From contig SDUX01000005.1 in assembly GCA_008729055.1 (NCBI GenBank), forward strand, positions 2,724,955 to 2,788,954: a stretch of DNA of 64,000 nt, given 5' to 3'. Made by a program: the position numbers and the translations under genes. Origin of the DNA: Pyropia haitanensis (taxonomy: Eukaryota > Rhodophyta > Bangiophyceae > Bangiales > Bangiaceae). Within the stretch, counting starts at the first letter, position 1. Each line of letters begins with the position of its first letter. The notes beneath the pieces were generated by a model that saw nothing but the letters and a program-made list of their open reading frames with translations, did no database searches and was not told the DNA's origin. This document shows positions 1 to 10,522 of this stretch, piece after piece.

Positions 1-265
1 TAGGCAAACGCTGGCGGGCGCTGTACGCGAGGGCGGACGCACGGCTACCCAGACGACGCCCCAGAGAATGGCGGCATCGCCCACTGACGAGGAGGGTGCC
101 GTCAGCGGTGAGGCTCCCGTTGCAGGCGTTCCTCGATCAGAGGACAAATTGTTTGATCGCTTGGCGGGATAACGAAATCATTATGAATATATTCAAGCAG
201 ATAAAAACGTGCTAGCCCGGGTGGATAATCAGTCGACAGGTGCAGTTCTCCAGTCACCAGTGGCT

Positions 266-338
266 GATTATCCAGGCCAGTCGTGCTGGTTATCCAGGCC
301 AGTCGTGCTGGTTATCCAGGCCAGTCGTGCTGGTTATC
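266..338. repeat. 22-bp tandem repeat, three copies
   Basis: Three head-to-tail copies of a 22-bp unit (ggttatccaggccagtcgtg plus ct) are followed by a partial fourth. The core ttatcca recurs nearby in both orientations (around 218-228 and 400-422). That is the pattern of sub-terminal protein-binding repeats at a transposon end, but no matching second end was found. Confidence 0.8.
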
Positions 339-596
339 GCGGCATCTCGTCCGCCAAAGAGCAATGACGGCCTATCAAAGTCTAATAAATCCAGCACAAG
401 ATAACCAGCCTGGCTGGATAACTCGCCAGAAATTTCCTGGAGGGGGAGCGCCTCGCCCGCGTCGGCGTCGGCGGGGGCGGGGGCGGGTGCGGGCGGGGGG
501 TTTCTGCCAGACGCCGCGGGGCACCCAGCCGACGCGTTCTTGCCCGAGGTGCGAGGCTACACCCCCGACAACGGCAGCGGCGGCGGCGGCGGTGGC

Positions 597-1097
597 ATGC
601 GGTTGCGGCGGGCAAGCATGTCGTTGCCACGCACGCTGGTGGAGGGCACCTCGACAGCGGCGGCGGGCGACTCGGACGCCGTCGCGGCGGCGGCGGCGGT
701 GGCGGCAGCCGCCGCCGTTGCCGCTTCCCCCACCCCCGGCGACGGCGTGGCGCAGCGGGCGGCCAACAACGCGGCCGTCACGGGAATGGACGGCACCCCC
801 GCGGCGGCAGCAGCAATCGTCGCGGCGACCCCGTGGCACCGCATCGACCACGTTTGGCAGCTCGAGTCGGCGATGGAGGAAGTCAGCAGCAGATACTCGG
901 CGCTGAATGCGCACACGGACTGTTGGGGGTCCCGCGATACGATGCTGTGCATCCTCTCCGCGCTGCTGCGGTGGTCGACGGGGTCCTCGCCAGACCGCCA
1001 CCCGCGGGTGCTCGACCGGGCGACCGCCGCGGCGCTCGGCGTCATCTGCCCGGCAGCGTGTGCGGCGGCGGGGGACGCGGCGCGGGCGGCGGCGTGA
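597..1097 (+). CDS. hypothetical Ala-rich protein, possibly incomplete
   Basis: The reading frame is open from about 404. I chose the first ATG, at 597. The product has a basic N-terminus (MRLRRASMSLPRTLVEG), a long Ala-rich linker and a more complex segment with WHRIDHVWQLESAMEE and CWGSRDTMLCILSALL. That last part resembles a folded helical domain and looks faintly like the SWGAC motif of the ORFs at 9.5 and 25 kb. The frame ends at a TGA just before a run of about 18 G. A plausible continuation (AELRAAVAEVLAGAVNEAAA, about 1188-1250) lies in another frame beyond it. An intron or a homopolymer indel may therefore hide the rest. I do not recognise the family. Confidence 0.35.
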   Translation: MRLRRASMSLPRTLVEGTSTAAAGDSDAVAAAAAVAAAAAVAASPTPGDGVAQRAANNAAVTGMDGTPAAAAAIVAATPWHRIDHVWQLESAMEEVSSRYSALNAHTDCWGSRDTMLCILSALLRWSTGSSPDRHPRVLDRATAAALGVICPAACAAAGDAARAAA

Positions 1098-1108
1098 GGG
1101 GAGCGGGA

Positions 1109-1127
1109 GGGGGGGGGGGGGGGGGGG
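1109..1127. repeat. poly-G tract
   Basis: A run of about 18 G lies just after the stop of the 597-1097 frame. Reading frames on its two sides do not match. Homopolymers of this length are prone both to real slippage and to assembly error. Confidence 0.9.
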
Positions 1128-1129
1128 AG

Positions 1130-1790
1130 GGCGCCTTTTGGGGGTGGGGGGGGGCGGCCGCCGCCGCCGCGCGGGCAGAGGCGGAGCTGCGGGCGGCGGT
1201 GGCCGAGGTGCTCGCGGGCGCCGTCAATGAGGCGGCGGCGCAGTACATTATTGGGGTGTACGCACCGGCGGTGGCGGCGCCGGCGGTGGCGGCGTTAGCG
1301 GTGGCGCGCCCGCGGGTGGGGGCGGCGGACGCGGCACCGCCTGCCATCATGGCGGGTGGCCGGCATGATGCCGGCCCCCCGCGACGGGGAGCCCGTCGGC
1401 GGCGGCGATCCGCGTGCGGGCACCGCGCCGGCGCCTGCCGGCCCGGCCGCCGACGGCGACGCGACGCCGTCGGCGTCGGCGCCCTTCGGGGAGCCCCGTT
1501 ACGCCGCCGCCCCCACCGCCGGGGGTGGTCACCGGGGTGACGTCGGCAGCGGAACCGCCGCAGCCACCGCACAGCGACACCCCGGGCGCGCCAACGGCAG
1601 CCGCCCCGCCGCGGCGATTGACTCTGTGGGAGCCCCTTCGAACAGGATGCAGAGAGTTGCACAGACCTGATTGTCCGGACACTCATCAAAGCATCGGACC
1701 AGACCGAGTGACCAATGGGAGAAGACCCTGAAGACAAGAGTTTGGCCAACTTAAGACTTCTGCAAACAGTAGCACACAGTTGTCGTCCAT
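1130..1790. other. GC-rich stretch, no gene called
   Basis: Open frames exist on both strands but read as low-complexity Arg, Pro or Ala. Only about 1188-1345 (+) looks protein-like. I see no other feature. Confidence 0.4.
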
Positions 1791-1794
1791 GAGA

Positions 1795-2110
1795 GCAATC
1801 CCAGCAACGTCAGGACCATCCCGAACTTGTACACGTTGCAGCGAATATGGCCGGAATTTGGAACGATCGTCCCGGATGGGGTTCGCGCGCTCCACAGCAA
1901 CGTCTTCGACGCATCCCGCAGACAAAACCCCTCGAATCTGACTCATCTAGTTGTGGTAAGTACAGGCCATATTCGTTTCACAGAATGGGCTTGGTCACGG
2001 TCGCTCCTCATTTCAGATGTGGGGAGCCGTCCTGCCCATCCCCATTCCGACGGCCCCTAGAACGGCCAATCTGGAGCAATCAGTCGCCCGCGACGTGGCA
2101 CAGAACGATC
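1795..2110 (+). repeat. diverged dispersed repeat, copy 1
   Basis: This stretch aligns by eye with 54984-55270 in the same orientation. Shared blocks are gagca(n)cc(n)(c)aacaatg/acg, gtacacgt, ggatggggttcg, tggtaagta with a following catattcg, and atgggcttgg/atggggttgg. The copies are clearly diverged. It is an old dispersed repeat of unknown class with no coding capacity that I can see. Confidence 0.5.
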
Positions 2111-3049
2111 GCTGGGACGATCGGGCGGCCATATATGAAAACAGGAAACCTCGCTGCGGGACACCGCTGAAAACAGGGGAAGCTGAACAGCCAGATCGGT
2201 CCACCTGGCGTGCCGCTGCGGCACGAAAAACGGGCGGCACTGCGACAGGACCGCTGCTGACCGCTGCGGATCCAACACCGTTCCCGGAATGGGGCTGGGG
2301 GTGGGGGAAGGGTGTGACGCGCGACCGATGCCCACTCCATGTGTGGACCCAAACCAGTGTTTTGCGGCATGGGGGACCGTTGTGGCTGTTTTGACCAGCC
2401 GTGGGACTGGGGATGACACAGGTCCACGCGCGATGGGAGAGGGGGGGGGGACAGCAGTGGGGAGGGACGCGACGTGTGCAATCGTTCGGGGGCTGGGGGA
2501 GATACGTGTGCGGCCTTGTGGATGGCGGGCGAGATCAAGCTGCGCCCCCCACCAATGAGAGGGCGCGAGCCGCCGAGTACTTTTCTTGCTGTCCGATACC
2601 GCCTGCCCCGCCACCTGTGGTGATCCCAGGGTGGCGGGAACACTGCGTTGGAGGCCCAGTTGGGGCCCCCCACCGAAACGAGTCCGGCGATCGGGACCGG
2701 TCCCGTGTGTAGGGTCGGGGGAGAATCGCAATTGGGTGGCTGGGTGGACCGGGCGGGCTGTCTGCCTGTCGGGTCAGCGTCGTTGGGGGGATTGGGGGTG
2801 CTGCGGGGGCCGGTCTCTCTGAGGGTGCTCTGAGGGGAGGGGGCGAGGGGACGGATTGGCTTCTTCGGTGGACCACCGCGCCCCACTGCCACTGGGAGGC
2901 ACATTCCGCTGACCGGGCGCGCACGCATGCGTGCGGCGTTCCGCCTCGACGGCGGCCACCGTCGTCGGGACCACCGCCGTCGTCGTGACCACCGTCATCG
3001 CTCTGTCCACGCCCGTCGTGCTTGCGCGCACCCACGCCCCCACCACGCC
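2111..3049. other. no gene seen
   Basis: No convincing coding frame or repeat was found. The stretch probably holds the 5' flank of the transposase that begins at 3050. Confidence 0.4.
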
Positions 3050-4561
3050 ATGGACGCGTCACTGGACCTGTTGTCCGATGCTGCTCTCGACGATCCCGAG
3101 GACCTGGAGATTGCTAGCGCTGTCGCCGCGCACCTAGCCGTGCTGCGGCGCTGGCGCGTGCGGGCGCACGGGCTGCGCACCCGGCGGCGCTCGCGGTACT
3201 GGGGCTCTCTGCCTGGGCGCCGGGCGAACAAGCAGCGTAATTTTGAGACCGGCCTTTACTCGATTCTGAGGGATTATTTTGGTGTGGATGGGAAGCCGCT
3301 AGTGTACGATAAGGACGATTTCGAGACGCGCTTTCGTGTGCCGCGGGCGGTGTTTTTGCGTGTCTATCGGGCCGTGCGAGACCGCCCGGGCTTCCGGCAA
3401 TCCATTAACGCCACCGGCCGGCCGCAGGCCCACCCCCTCCTGAAGTGGGTGGCTGCTTTTTGCGTGCTGGCATATGGTAAGAGCTCTGACCGGGGGGACG
3501 AATACATCCGGCTGGGGCGCTCCACTGTGTCTCTGGCTGTGAAGCAGTTGGTGGAGTACATTGTGGAGGCGTTTGAGGCGGCCTGGTTGCGCCCTCCCAA
3601 CGATGCTGAGCTGCAGGGCCTCCTGCCGCGGAACACTGAGAGGGGGCTCCCTTGGTGCATCGGCTCCCTGGACTGTTCTCATTGGGAGTGGCGGGCCTGC
3701 CCGAAGGGCCTGGCCGGCATTTACCAGAACCGGAAGCAGAAGAGGTCAATAGTGATGGAGACGGTATGCGATGAGGACCTGTGTATCTGGCATTTATTTG
3801 TTGGATGCCCTGGGAGCTTTAACGATCTGAACGTCATGCAGCAGTCGCCCCTGTACCACGACATCACGGCGGGGCGCTGGCCACCCCGCAAGTACGCCTT
3901 TACCGTCAACGGGCGCGCCCGCACGCTGCTGTACTACCTGGTGGACTCGATTTATGCCCATTTTGCTTTTCTTGTGCGGCCGTACCCCACCCCTGTGACC
4001 ATCTAGCAGAAGACCTTCAACCGGCTGCAGGAGGCCGTCCGCAAGGACGTTGAGCGGCTGTACGCTGTATTGACGGCGCGGTGGCACAGTGCCCTCCACC
4101 CCTCCCGCCTGGGCACTGTCCCCCAGCTGGTCGCGGTCGTCAAGGCGGTTTGCATTTTGGACAACATGGTGACTGTGGAGCGGCGTGAGGGATTTGTGTC
4201 TCAGACGCGGCGGGGGTATGGTCAGGGTGCGCCGGGGAGTGGGGTACCTGCTGAGTGTGGGGGGGGTACTGAGGGGGCTGGGAGTGAGGCTGGGGCTGCG
4301 GCTGCTGCCGCTGGGGTTGGGGGGCCTGGCGGCGGTGCACGGGCGGATCTGGGGCCAGCTGCTGGGCTGGGGGGTGGAGGTGCCCTCCCCGCACTGGAAG
4401 CCCCGGCCCCAGTTATGCTTCCCATTGCCCAGTCCCCGCACGTGCGCGCTATGCGCGCGTGGCGGGAGGTCCGGTCTGCCCGGGAGCACGCTGCTCTGCG
4501 GAACGACCTCACCAAGCATGTCTGGGAGGAGCGAGGCGAGCTGCTGGCCCTATACCTGTAA
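3050..4561 (+). pseudogene. PIF/Harbinger transposase (Plant_tran type), one in-frame TAG
   Basis: This is a DDE transposase of the PIF/Harbinger superfamily, Plant_tran branch, which would cut and paste the element. From the ATG at 3050 the frame gives 318 residues, a TAG at 4004-4006, then about 184 more in the same frame. The catalytic aspartates are visible: D208 in IGSLDCSHWEW, D259 in CPGSFNDLNVMQQS and D299 in YYLVDSIY. The family signature QEAVRKDVERLYAVLTARW comes right after the stop. An in-frame ATG at 2927 was not chosen because the added segment is only Arg/His low complexity. The C-terminal third is Gly/Ala-rich. The TAG means a dead copy, unless it is read through. The stop at 4559-4561 lies 10 bp before a hairpin repeat, and an accessory ORF converges from 6170. 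Confidence 0.85.
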
Positions 4562-4571
4562 CTGGACAATA

Positions 4572-4621
4572 CAAAGGTTTTTTTTTGCCTCCCCGTTGGA
4601 TAGGGGTGGCTTTTTTTTTCT
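4572..4621 (+). repeat. hairpin plus T-run, inverted-repeat copy 1
   Basis: The order is caaagg, T9, a stem-loop (cctcccc / aggggtgg), T9, c. The reverse complement occurs at 5314-5365. It starts 10 bp after the transposase stop, so it is probably the start of the 3' UTR. Confidence 0.75.
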
Positions 4622-4877
4622 TGGACATACTCGCCTTTGTCTGTTGCGTCCGAGGGGGCCGATCCAGGGGATACGGCTGGGCGTCCAGGCCTCCTTTTGT
4701 GTGTGAGGGCCCAGAGCGCTTCTGGAGGGGACCGCGAGGGGAAGCTGGGGCTTGTTTGATCCTCCCATGATAGCCGGGGAGTGGCGTTGGCACGTCAGGG
4801 GGGCGTGCAGGGCGTGTCGGTGCGAAGTACCGCTGGACATCCCCACCGGCATGTTAAAAGAGACTCGGTCCAGACCC

Positions 4878-5190
4878 CAGAAAAAAAGACGTAGGCATGT
4901 TCCTGTACGTGTTGTACACCCCCAACTGTGCACGCGCGTTGCACAGACGCCTGACGGCCGAGTTGTAGCAGAGAGAAAAAAAAGCGGGGCTGGGGGATGG
5001 GAGGTCGAATTCGGCCAAGTCCCGCGTCGGATGCCGCCGGCATCTCACGATGCCTGTGGGACTGACCCCCGATCAGAGAAAAAAAGACCTGAGCACGTTC
5101 TCTCCGGTGTCCTACACACCCAGTTACGCACGGGCAGCCGCTGCATGACTGTAGGAGACGCTAAGGCTGAGAGAGAAAAAAAGAGAGGTG
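4878..5190. repeat. degenerate tandem duplication, about 200 bp apart
   Basis: Two related segments begin at about 4878 and 5076. Each runs agaaaaaaagac, then a (g)cacgttc/catgttc block, then tacacaccca/tacaccccca and a gttacgcac/ctgtgcacgc block. Each ends near gagagaaaaaaa. The duplication fills the space between two convergent genes. Confidence 0.5.
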
Positions 5191-5313
5191 GGGAAGGTGG
5201 TCCTCTTTATGGATCCAAGTGCGGTTGATCGAGGGGGGAACGAACGGCTGGCACTGCACCTGACCCACGCGGTCCAGGGGGGAACGGACAGCGGCACGGT
5301 GGCGAGAGTGTAG

Positions 5314-5365
5314 AGAAAAAAAAAAGCCACCCCTGCCCAACGGGGTGGCAAAAAAAAAACCTTTG
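5314..5365 (-). repeat. hairpin plus T-run, inverted-repeat copy 2
   Basis: This is the reverse complement of 4572-4621 with only a few differences. It begins 20 bp after the stop of the minus-strand accessory ORF, so both convergent genes of this element have the same 3' flank. Confidence 0.75.
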
Positions 5366-5385
5366 ATGGACTCACTACACAGCTA

Positions 5386-6170
5386 TCACTCAAAGGAGGA
5401 GCCCTCACCGTCGCCGTCGTCCTCACTATCTTCGTCGGTCTCGGTCTCCTCGCCCGCAAGGGAGGGCGGCGACGAGGACCCAGTCTCAAGCGGCAGAGTT
5501 GTCTCCATGTTCCTGGCCAGGAGCTTGGCGGCAGCAACGGCCTTGGACATCTGCGCCCGAGCCCAGCGGTTGGGCTGCTGCCCCCGCACCGCTGTGGCTG
5601 CGGTCTGCTGTGCCCCGGCCGGTGCCACATCCTCGACCGGGGGCGCCGCCACGTCCGTGACCGGCGGCGCCGCCACGTCCGTGACTGGCGGCGCCGCCAC
5701 GTCCTCGATCGGCGGCGCCGCCACGTCCTCGACCGGCGGTGCCGCCACGCCGCCAAGCACAACCGGCTCCCCCCCCCTCACCTCCCCCCGCCCCTCACCC
5801 TCTGCATCCCCATCAACAATCTCAAACACCTCGGGGCCTGGTACCTTCCCAGCAGACCCGCGCCCCGAACCCACAGACCCCGTCGACGCCCGACCCGATC
5901 CCCCCACCGCGTCAGCGCCAGACGCCGCGGCCGAGACTGTGGACGCGGCTGGCGCGTCCCCCCCTAGACCCACAGCGGCCAGCATCTTAAGCGCCTGGTC
6001 CTGCAGGAAGAGAACAGTCTCGGGTGTGTCCCGCATCTCGGGCATGTGGAAGAAGGCAACCGCCGTGCGCTCCCGAGACGTCTTTGCAAGCGCCGCGAGA
6101 GCCGCAGTGCTGGCCCGCATTTCCTTTGTCATGGACTCGTCCTCCTTCTTAGCTCGCTTGGCCGCCTGGT
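5386..6170 (-). CDS. accessory ORF of the Harbinger-type element (3' exon, partial)
   Basis: The frame is open from about 6306 to 5386. The start given is a putative splice acceptor (ctaccag/gcggcc near 6170), because the upstream residues look like noncoding DNA; this choice is tentative. The product has a charged helical segment (AAKRAKKEDESMTKEMRAST, then AALAALAKTSRERTAVAFFH), a low-complexity linker with five copies of an 8-residue repeat (VTDVAAPP-like) and an acidic Ser/Glu-rich tail. Harbinger elements usually carry a Myb/SANT-like second protein that helps the transposase bind DNA. The helical part would fit the C-terminal half of such a protein, but no Myb domain is visible here. 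Confidence 0.45.
5626..5748. repeat. 24-bp tandem repeat inside the accessory ORF, five copies
   Basis: The unit is about gccacgtccgtgaccggcgg plus cgcc, repeated five times with variation between units. It codes on the minus strand for an 8-residue Pro/Ala/Val repeat and keeps the frame. Confidence 0.8.
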
Positions 6171-6242
6171 AGCCCCCCCATCCAACCCCTCGGAAAATAT
6201 TGGGGGGAGACCGAGTCCAACCTCGTCGATCTGCCCCAATAT

Positions 6243-6266
6243 CTCCCCTACAGCTATTTCTAATAA
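6243..6266 (-). repeat. 24-bp motif shared with 49045-49068
   Basis: On the minus strand the core reads ATTAGAAATAGCTGTAGGGG. The identical 24-bp string occurs on the plus strand near 49045. Here it lies at the outer (right) side of the 2.9-6.3 kb element. Adjacent TTA/TAA triplets would suit a Harbinger target duplication, so it may be part of a terminal inverted repeat. The left partner was not found. Confidence 0.5.
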
Positions 6267-6321
6267 ATTTCCCCGCAAGAGATCCCTCACAAATACAAAG
6301 AAGCAATCCCTCATGATTCGA

Positions 6322-7626
6322 TCAAGAGACGGGCGCGAGACCGGATCCGGCCCTCCGCCTTGGACCCGTTTCGTCCTGCGACCGGCAGCCCGCGCCCGCC
6401 ACGACCCCGTACGGGTGCGTCCTGCGCCCGCTCGCCTCTGGGCAGCCGGGACCGTCCGGGGGGTCGCCGGATGCTACACAATCCACGAGATCCAACACAG
6501 TAAACGGCCGGCCCACCGTCGCGCTTGAGTGGCTGCGCCGCATAACGGACGACCGCAGGGTCAGCTGGAAGCGTCCAAAAGTGCTGGGAGAGTCCAACGC
6601 CTGTAGCAAGTGCGAGAGCTTAGAAGAATCGATTATGGGGTGCGCGCGCGCCTCAAGCTGCAATCTGAGACCAGCAGGGGACAAGTGCACCTTGGCCCCG
6701 TCAAGGGCCAGGACCTTGCTTTCGATGGGGTAGAAGCTGCGCGCAAAGGACGTGAAGTGACGCGCGTATTTGTCGAAGATGTCCCTGTCAAAGCCGGCCG
6801 GGTTCCGCCGCACCACCACGGAGCCTTCAGGGAGGCGGGAAGCAAGAGGGATGGTCTGTGCGGGCGAGTCGTCAGACCCACTCACACGAACGAAGGCGTG
6901 CCCCTCCGCCCCCCCCGCCACAACCACGAACGTCGGGGCCGTGTCCTCTGACGCCGAAATTGTGAAGGCAGCGGTGCAGCCGGCCTTCGCCGACCCAATG
7001 TCGGGCACCAGTGACTCAGGCTTGGTCAGGCCCTTGCCGCCCAGGATAGTCTGCCGCGAGTGCAGGATGACGTCTCGTGCCCGGATCGCAGTCTCGTCCA
7101 TGTTCCACACCTTCCGGGCATGGACGATCCGCTCGTCACGATACAGCAGCGTCAGAGCAGCGCACCACCGAGCCAACACGTCGCGACGTGAGTTCCGGGC
7201 TCTGTCCATCTCCAGAGTTCCCACGCAGTACTTCCGCAGGTCCGGCCACCGCCTCAGAAAGAAAGCAATAAAGGCCTTACCTGGGATGGTGTTACCACCG
7301 AAGTACCGACCTGCGGCCTCGCGTCGTGCAGCCAGGAGAGTGGCGATGTACTCGCTGCACTTGAGCCGGAACGCCAGACGGGTCAGCCCCAGTTCCACGA
7401 TGGCGTGCACGCGCAAGTACTCCGCTAACAGTGCTTCCTCCTCCGGGGTGAAGAAGGGCGGGCGACCCAGTCGCGCTCGTGTGCCGCCGTTCTTCAGAAA
7501 GATCCGCACACGCGACCTCGAGAGGCCCGACTCCGTCATCAGGCGGGCCTCAGTCCACTTCTCGGACTGGAAGCGGGGCATCAGCGCTGTCAAGCGGGCC
7601 GCCTCCTGATCCGTCGTTCGTGGCAT
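6322..7626 (-). CDS. pogo/Tigger-like DDE_1 transposase
   Basis: This is a DDE_1-superfamily transposase of the pogo/Tc1-mariner group, the catalytic protein of a cut-and-paste element. The start at 7626 is the first ATG that gives a sensible N-terminus (MPRTTDQEAARL). Residues 1-60 are a helix-turn-helix-like region ending in GRPPFFTPEEEALL. The catalytic region shows D177 in KVWNMDETAI, D309 in KVLALDGAKVHLSP and D345 in SHLLQALDSPSTFGRF. These match the pogo pattern of MDE, LDG..H and LL(Q/P).LD..FG. After about residue 385 the sequence turns low-complexity (SGDPPDGPGCPEASGRRTHP), so the C-terminus may be frameshifted or non-native. Otherwise the frame is intact at 434 residues. Confidence 0.8.
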   Translation of the reverse strand: MPRTTDQEAARLTALMPRFQSEKWTEARLMTESGLSRSRVRIFLKNGGTRARLGRPPFFTPEEEALLAEYLRVHAIVELGLTRLAFRLKCSEYIATLLAARREAAGRYFGGNTIPGKAFIAFFLRRWPDLRKYCVGTLEMDRARNSRRDVLARWCAALTLLYRDERIVHARKVWNMDETAIRARDVILHSRQTILGGKGLTKPESLVPDIGSAKAGCTAAFTISASEDTAPTFVVVAGGAEGHAFVRVSGSDDSPAQTIPLASRLPEGSVVVRRNPAGFDRDIFDKYARHFTSFARSFYPIESKVLALDGAKVHLSPAGLRLQLEARAHPIIDSSKLSHLLQALDSPSTFGRFQLTLRSSVMRRSHSSATVGRPFTVLDLVDCVASGDPPDGPGCPEASGRRTHPYGVVAGAGCRSQDETGPRRRAGSGLAPVS

Positions 7627-7689
7627 CTTGGCCCGTGGCAAGGAGGTGGACCCCGTTCCCGCCGGATGACTTGTCACTTGAGAGCTTTA

Positions 7690-9254
7690 GCAGGTACAGA
7701 TCATGTTAAGATTTCGTTATATGCTTGACACGTTTGCCACGTAGTCTCCGCTGAACGAAATCTGGTAATGAAAAAACGCTTAAGTGGCCCCGCATAACGA
7801 AGTGGATCTCGGTACGGGGAGGAGGACACGTGTTGTGCTGAGCAGCAATTGTCGACTACGAGCGGCGCTGCGTCGCGCCCAGTCCAGCGACGCGCGAGAG
7901 ATCAAAATGGCGAGGCCCGACGAGACACAATCGCCTCACGCTGCCTCCTCCGCCAGTGTGCCCGCCCAACGCCTCCGCACCACGCCTGTCTCCGGCTGCA
8001 GGACCTGTCCTTCTTGGCGACGCAATGCATCCCTCGGCGGGCGACCAATCTGGGGCGGCTCCCCTCCGGCAGGGACGCGCTGTTCGCTCCACATTTCGTG
8101 TCAACTACATCCACGCAACGTGCAGTTTTCCATAACGAGATCTGGTACCTGCTGAAGGTCCCGCAAGCTCAGTTGTGGTAAGAATATTCTGCTGCCGCGC
8201 TACCGAAAAATTACCCAGATCTCTCACCAGATCCTTCCTGCTGATGCTCTCTACTGGTGGTTGATGAGGATTGGGTGCCATGACGTCTGCCCAGGTGCAT
8301 GCGCGGTGATTTTGGCGGACAGTTGGACGTCGCCACGATGCTTGGCAGAGTTACCCGCCCTTTTGGGCGCCAACGTCAACACAAATTGAGCTAATTGATA
8401 GCCTACGCTGATGGTCTTGGTCGGCTCAGGCGGCCGTGCTGCGCACTGCACACTGACCCATTCAGGAAAAAGAATACGAGTTAGAAAGCTGACGACGCAC
8501 GGAGCAGGATGGTTTGCATGTCTTTTTGCGTTCTGTTCTTGTTCTTTTTTCATGCGAGCACAAAGTCCAAAAACACGGACCATTGGGGCGGGCCAACGTC
8601 AAGTTTCGTATGTAAGCGGCCATTTATGTGATGGTCAGAATTACTCTTCGGTGGTCAAAATTACAGCAACCCCAACAATGCCAACTAACGGTCCTGAAAC
8701 GGTTAAATGAAACCGCTACGTGGGAAGCATCTATTGGTCCGCACCCGGTTGGCCAACGACCAGCCAACGGAGAGAGGAATGAAGTGGAAACAGGAGGCTA
8801 CTATTTGAATATCTGTCGCAATCCGGTTTGATTGGGCACAATCTGAATTTAAGCGAAACGCCACTTGTCAAGCATCTGACCAATCACAGCACGCCGCCCG
8901 ATGACCCATGGGCCAACCGCGGCGCGCCGAATCGGCCAAAAGTACATTCGCGATTCAAGTCACATCTGGGGCCGTTGGCCTGCGTTGACATTGGGCGTCA
9001 CGCGTTCGCAACCCGTTCCGAGCCATACGAGACACGTGGACGCCATATTTTGCAACGCGGAGCAAATTTTGGCGTTGGCTGGCATTGTTGGGGTTGCCCT
9101 TACCCCCCAGACGGATACGTCGACGCCGTGTTCGACCGGCGGCGGTCGTGGCCGAGCGAGCGAGCGGTGGACCACGGCCAGCCTGGCGCGGGCACTCCGG
9201 TCTCCGTCAGCTCTGTCGGGCGCGGGGGCGGGGCGCAGTGGCGGATGCTGCCCG
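7690..9254. other. intergenic, no gene seen
   Basis: No convincing frame was found. A short motif, ATAACGARATC followed by TACCTGCTRAAG, occurs on the minus strand at about 7683-7722 and on the plus strand at about 8135-8157, in inverted orientation. It could mark an element end, but target duplications were not found. Confidence 0.35.
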
Positions 9255-9417
9255 CACCCGTCACCCTGCCCCACCAGGCGCCGCCCGACCGGGCGCAACC
9301 TCCCCCCCTGCGCACGCCTGACAACGCGGTCATGGCGCTTGCCACCCCCACACCCAGCAGCGCTACCGCCTGGGTGGCACTGCCCGCGCTGGGGTCTACC
9401 GCCGCCGCCTACCCCAT
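9255..9417 (+). repeat. dispersed repeat of about 160 bp, copy 1
   Basis: This is nearly the same sequence as 24024-24180, in the same orientation (ccctgccccaccaggcgccg, then cgcacgcctgacaacgcggt, then ggggtctaccgccgcc). It is probably a fragment of a mobile element; the class is unknown. Confidence 0.75.
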
Positions 9418-9544
9418 GGGGACAGAACCGCGATCAGACCGCGATCGCTAATCCTTGAACATTGACAGTGCCGGGAGGTCAGAACCGCGATCAGAACGCG
9501 ATTTTCCAGACTTTCATTGGCTCACAATCGCCCTCAGCATAGTC

Positions 9545-10522
9545 TCAGCACCCAGTTTTCGAGGCGCTGCCAAGCACTCTTGTCCTGCTTACAGATCCCG
9601 CCATCAGGCTCCAGTTGTGTCTTTTTCCATCGGTATGCTTTTCATTCTTTGTCGTGCTATCAATGGTATTCATAGACTCCCTACCCCTCGAGCTGGCTGA
9701 AAAGTCTAGCTGCTGCTGCGCCAGCTCCTGCTCACGCGTACCCTGCGTCGAGGCATCGCCGGTGACGCCGGACGAGGCGGTGGTGGCGGCGGCGCCTCCG
9801 CCACCGCCCCCGCCCCCGCCCCCGCCGCTGCCGACGCCGTCCCCCGCGCTCTCACCATCTCCCTCGCCCGCCTCTCCCCGCCCACCCCGCTCTCCCTTTC
9901 CTTGTCCGCCCCCGGCGTCGCCCTCGCCGGCGTTTCCGCCCCCACCGATGACACGGCGCTCACGTGGCTTGCGTGGTTGACGGTGTCGCAGGCTGCGCGC
10001 CAGGACAGCGCAGGCGCCCCAGCTGGACTCGCACCGCGCGAGGCGCGGCTGGCGGGCCTCGAGGTACGACACGGCGGCACGTAGCTTGTCCCAAGGTTGC
10101 GAACAAAACGGCAAAGTAGACTGCAAAATCTTGTCGCTGGAAAAGGCCACCCTCGGTTGCATACGCCAGCGGTCGGCCGGCCCCAGCCCCAAGCCGTCGT
10201 CCATGTAGATATTGATCTTAATGATGGTGGGTTTTGGTGCCGGCATCGGCCGGGCACCGCCGAGGTCAATGCCGCCCCTGCCCGTACGGTGGCGGCGCGC
10301 GGCAGACGAGTCTTGAAGCCGAGGACCTTGAGGGGGGGGGAAGATAACGGAGCGCCAGGTGCAACCGGGGTACCCGGAGGGGGTCCCGCGCCGGCAAAGA
10401 GGAAAGCGCCCGGGGGTGGGGGAGCAACAAGCGAAGGCTGACTCCTCGACGAGGGGGGACGCTGCGCAGGCGAGACGGACGGAGCAGGCGTGACCCTGGC
10501 AGGAGGAGGGCGGGGGGAGCAC
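9545..10522 (-). CDS. unrecognised protein, member 1 of a two-member family
   Basis: I do not recognise this protein. The minus frame contains a block (about 10290-9970) that aligns end to end with the ORF at 24975-25487. Matches include RTGRGG, a KINIYM / KICIFE strand, a conserved D, and AVSYLEARQPRLARCESSWG against AVHYMERREPRLESCNNSWG. A Gly/Ser/Ala-rich stretch (encoded by about 9780-9840) and a polar tail follow. Residues upstream of about 10290 are low complexity, and no ATG can be chosen with confidence. The gene may have introns. Conservation between two diverged copies argues for real coding sequence. It could be a host family or a transposon accessory protein. Confidence 0.45.
   Translation of the reverse strand: MLPPPSSCQGHACSVRLACAASPLVEESAFACCSPTPGRFPLCRRGTPSGYPGCTWRSVIFPPPQGPRLQDSSAARRHRTGRGGIDLGGARPMPAPKPTIIKINIYMDDGLGLGPADRWRMQPRVAFSSDKILQSTLPFCSQPWDKLRAAVSYLEARQPRLARCESSWGACAVLARSLRHRQPRKPRERRVIGGGGNAGEGDAGGGQGKGERGGRGEAGEGDGESAGDGVGSGGGGGGGGGGGAAATTASSGVTGDASTQGTREQELAQQQLDFSASSRGRESMNTIDSTTKNEKHTDGKRHNWSLMAGSVSRTRVLGSASKTGC

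Noticed and set aside
4571..4621. Rho-independent bacterial terminator
   Set aside because: A GC stem plus T-run is present, but the context is eukaryotic and the sequence also occurs as an inverted partner; I list it as a repeat.
7683..8160. Terminal inverted repeats of the pogo-like element
   Set aside because: The inverted ATAACGARATC / TACCTGCTRAAG motifs lie on the same side of the transposase gene, so they cannot bound it.
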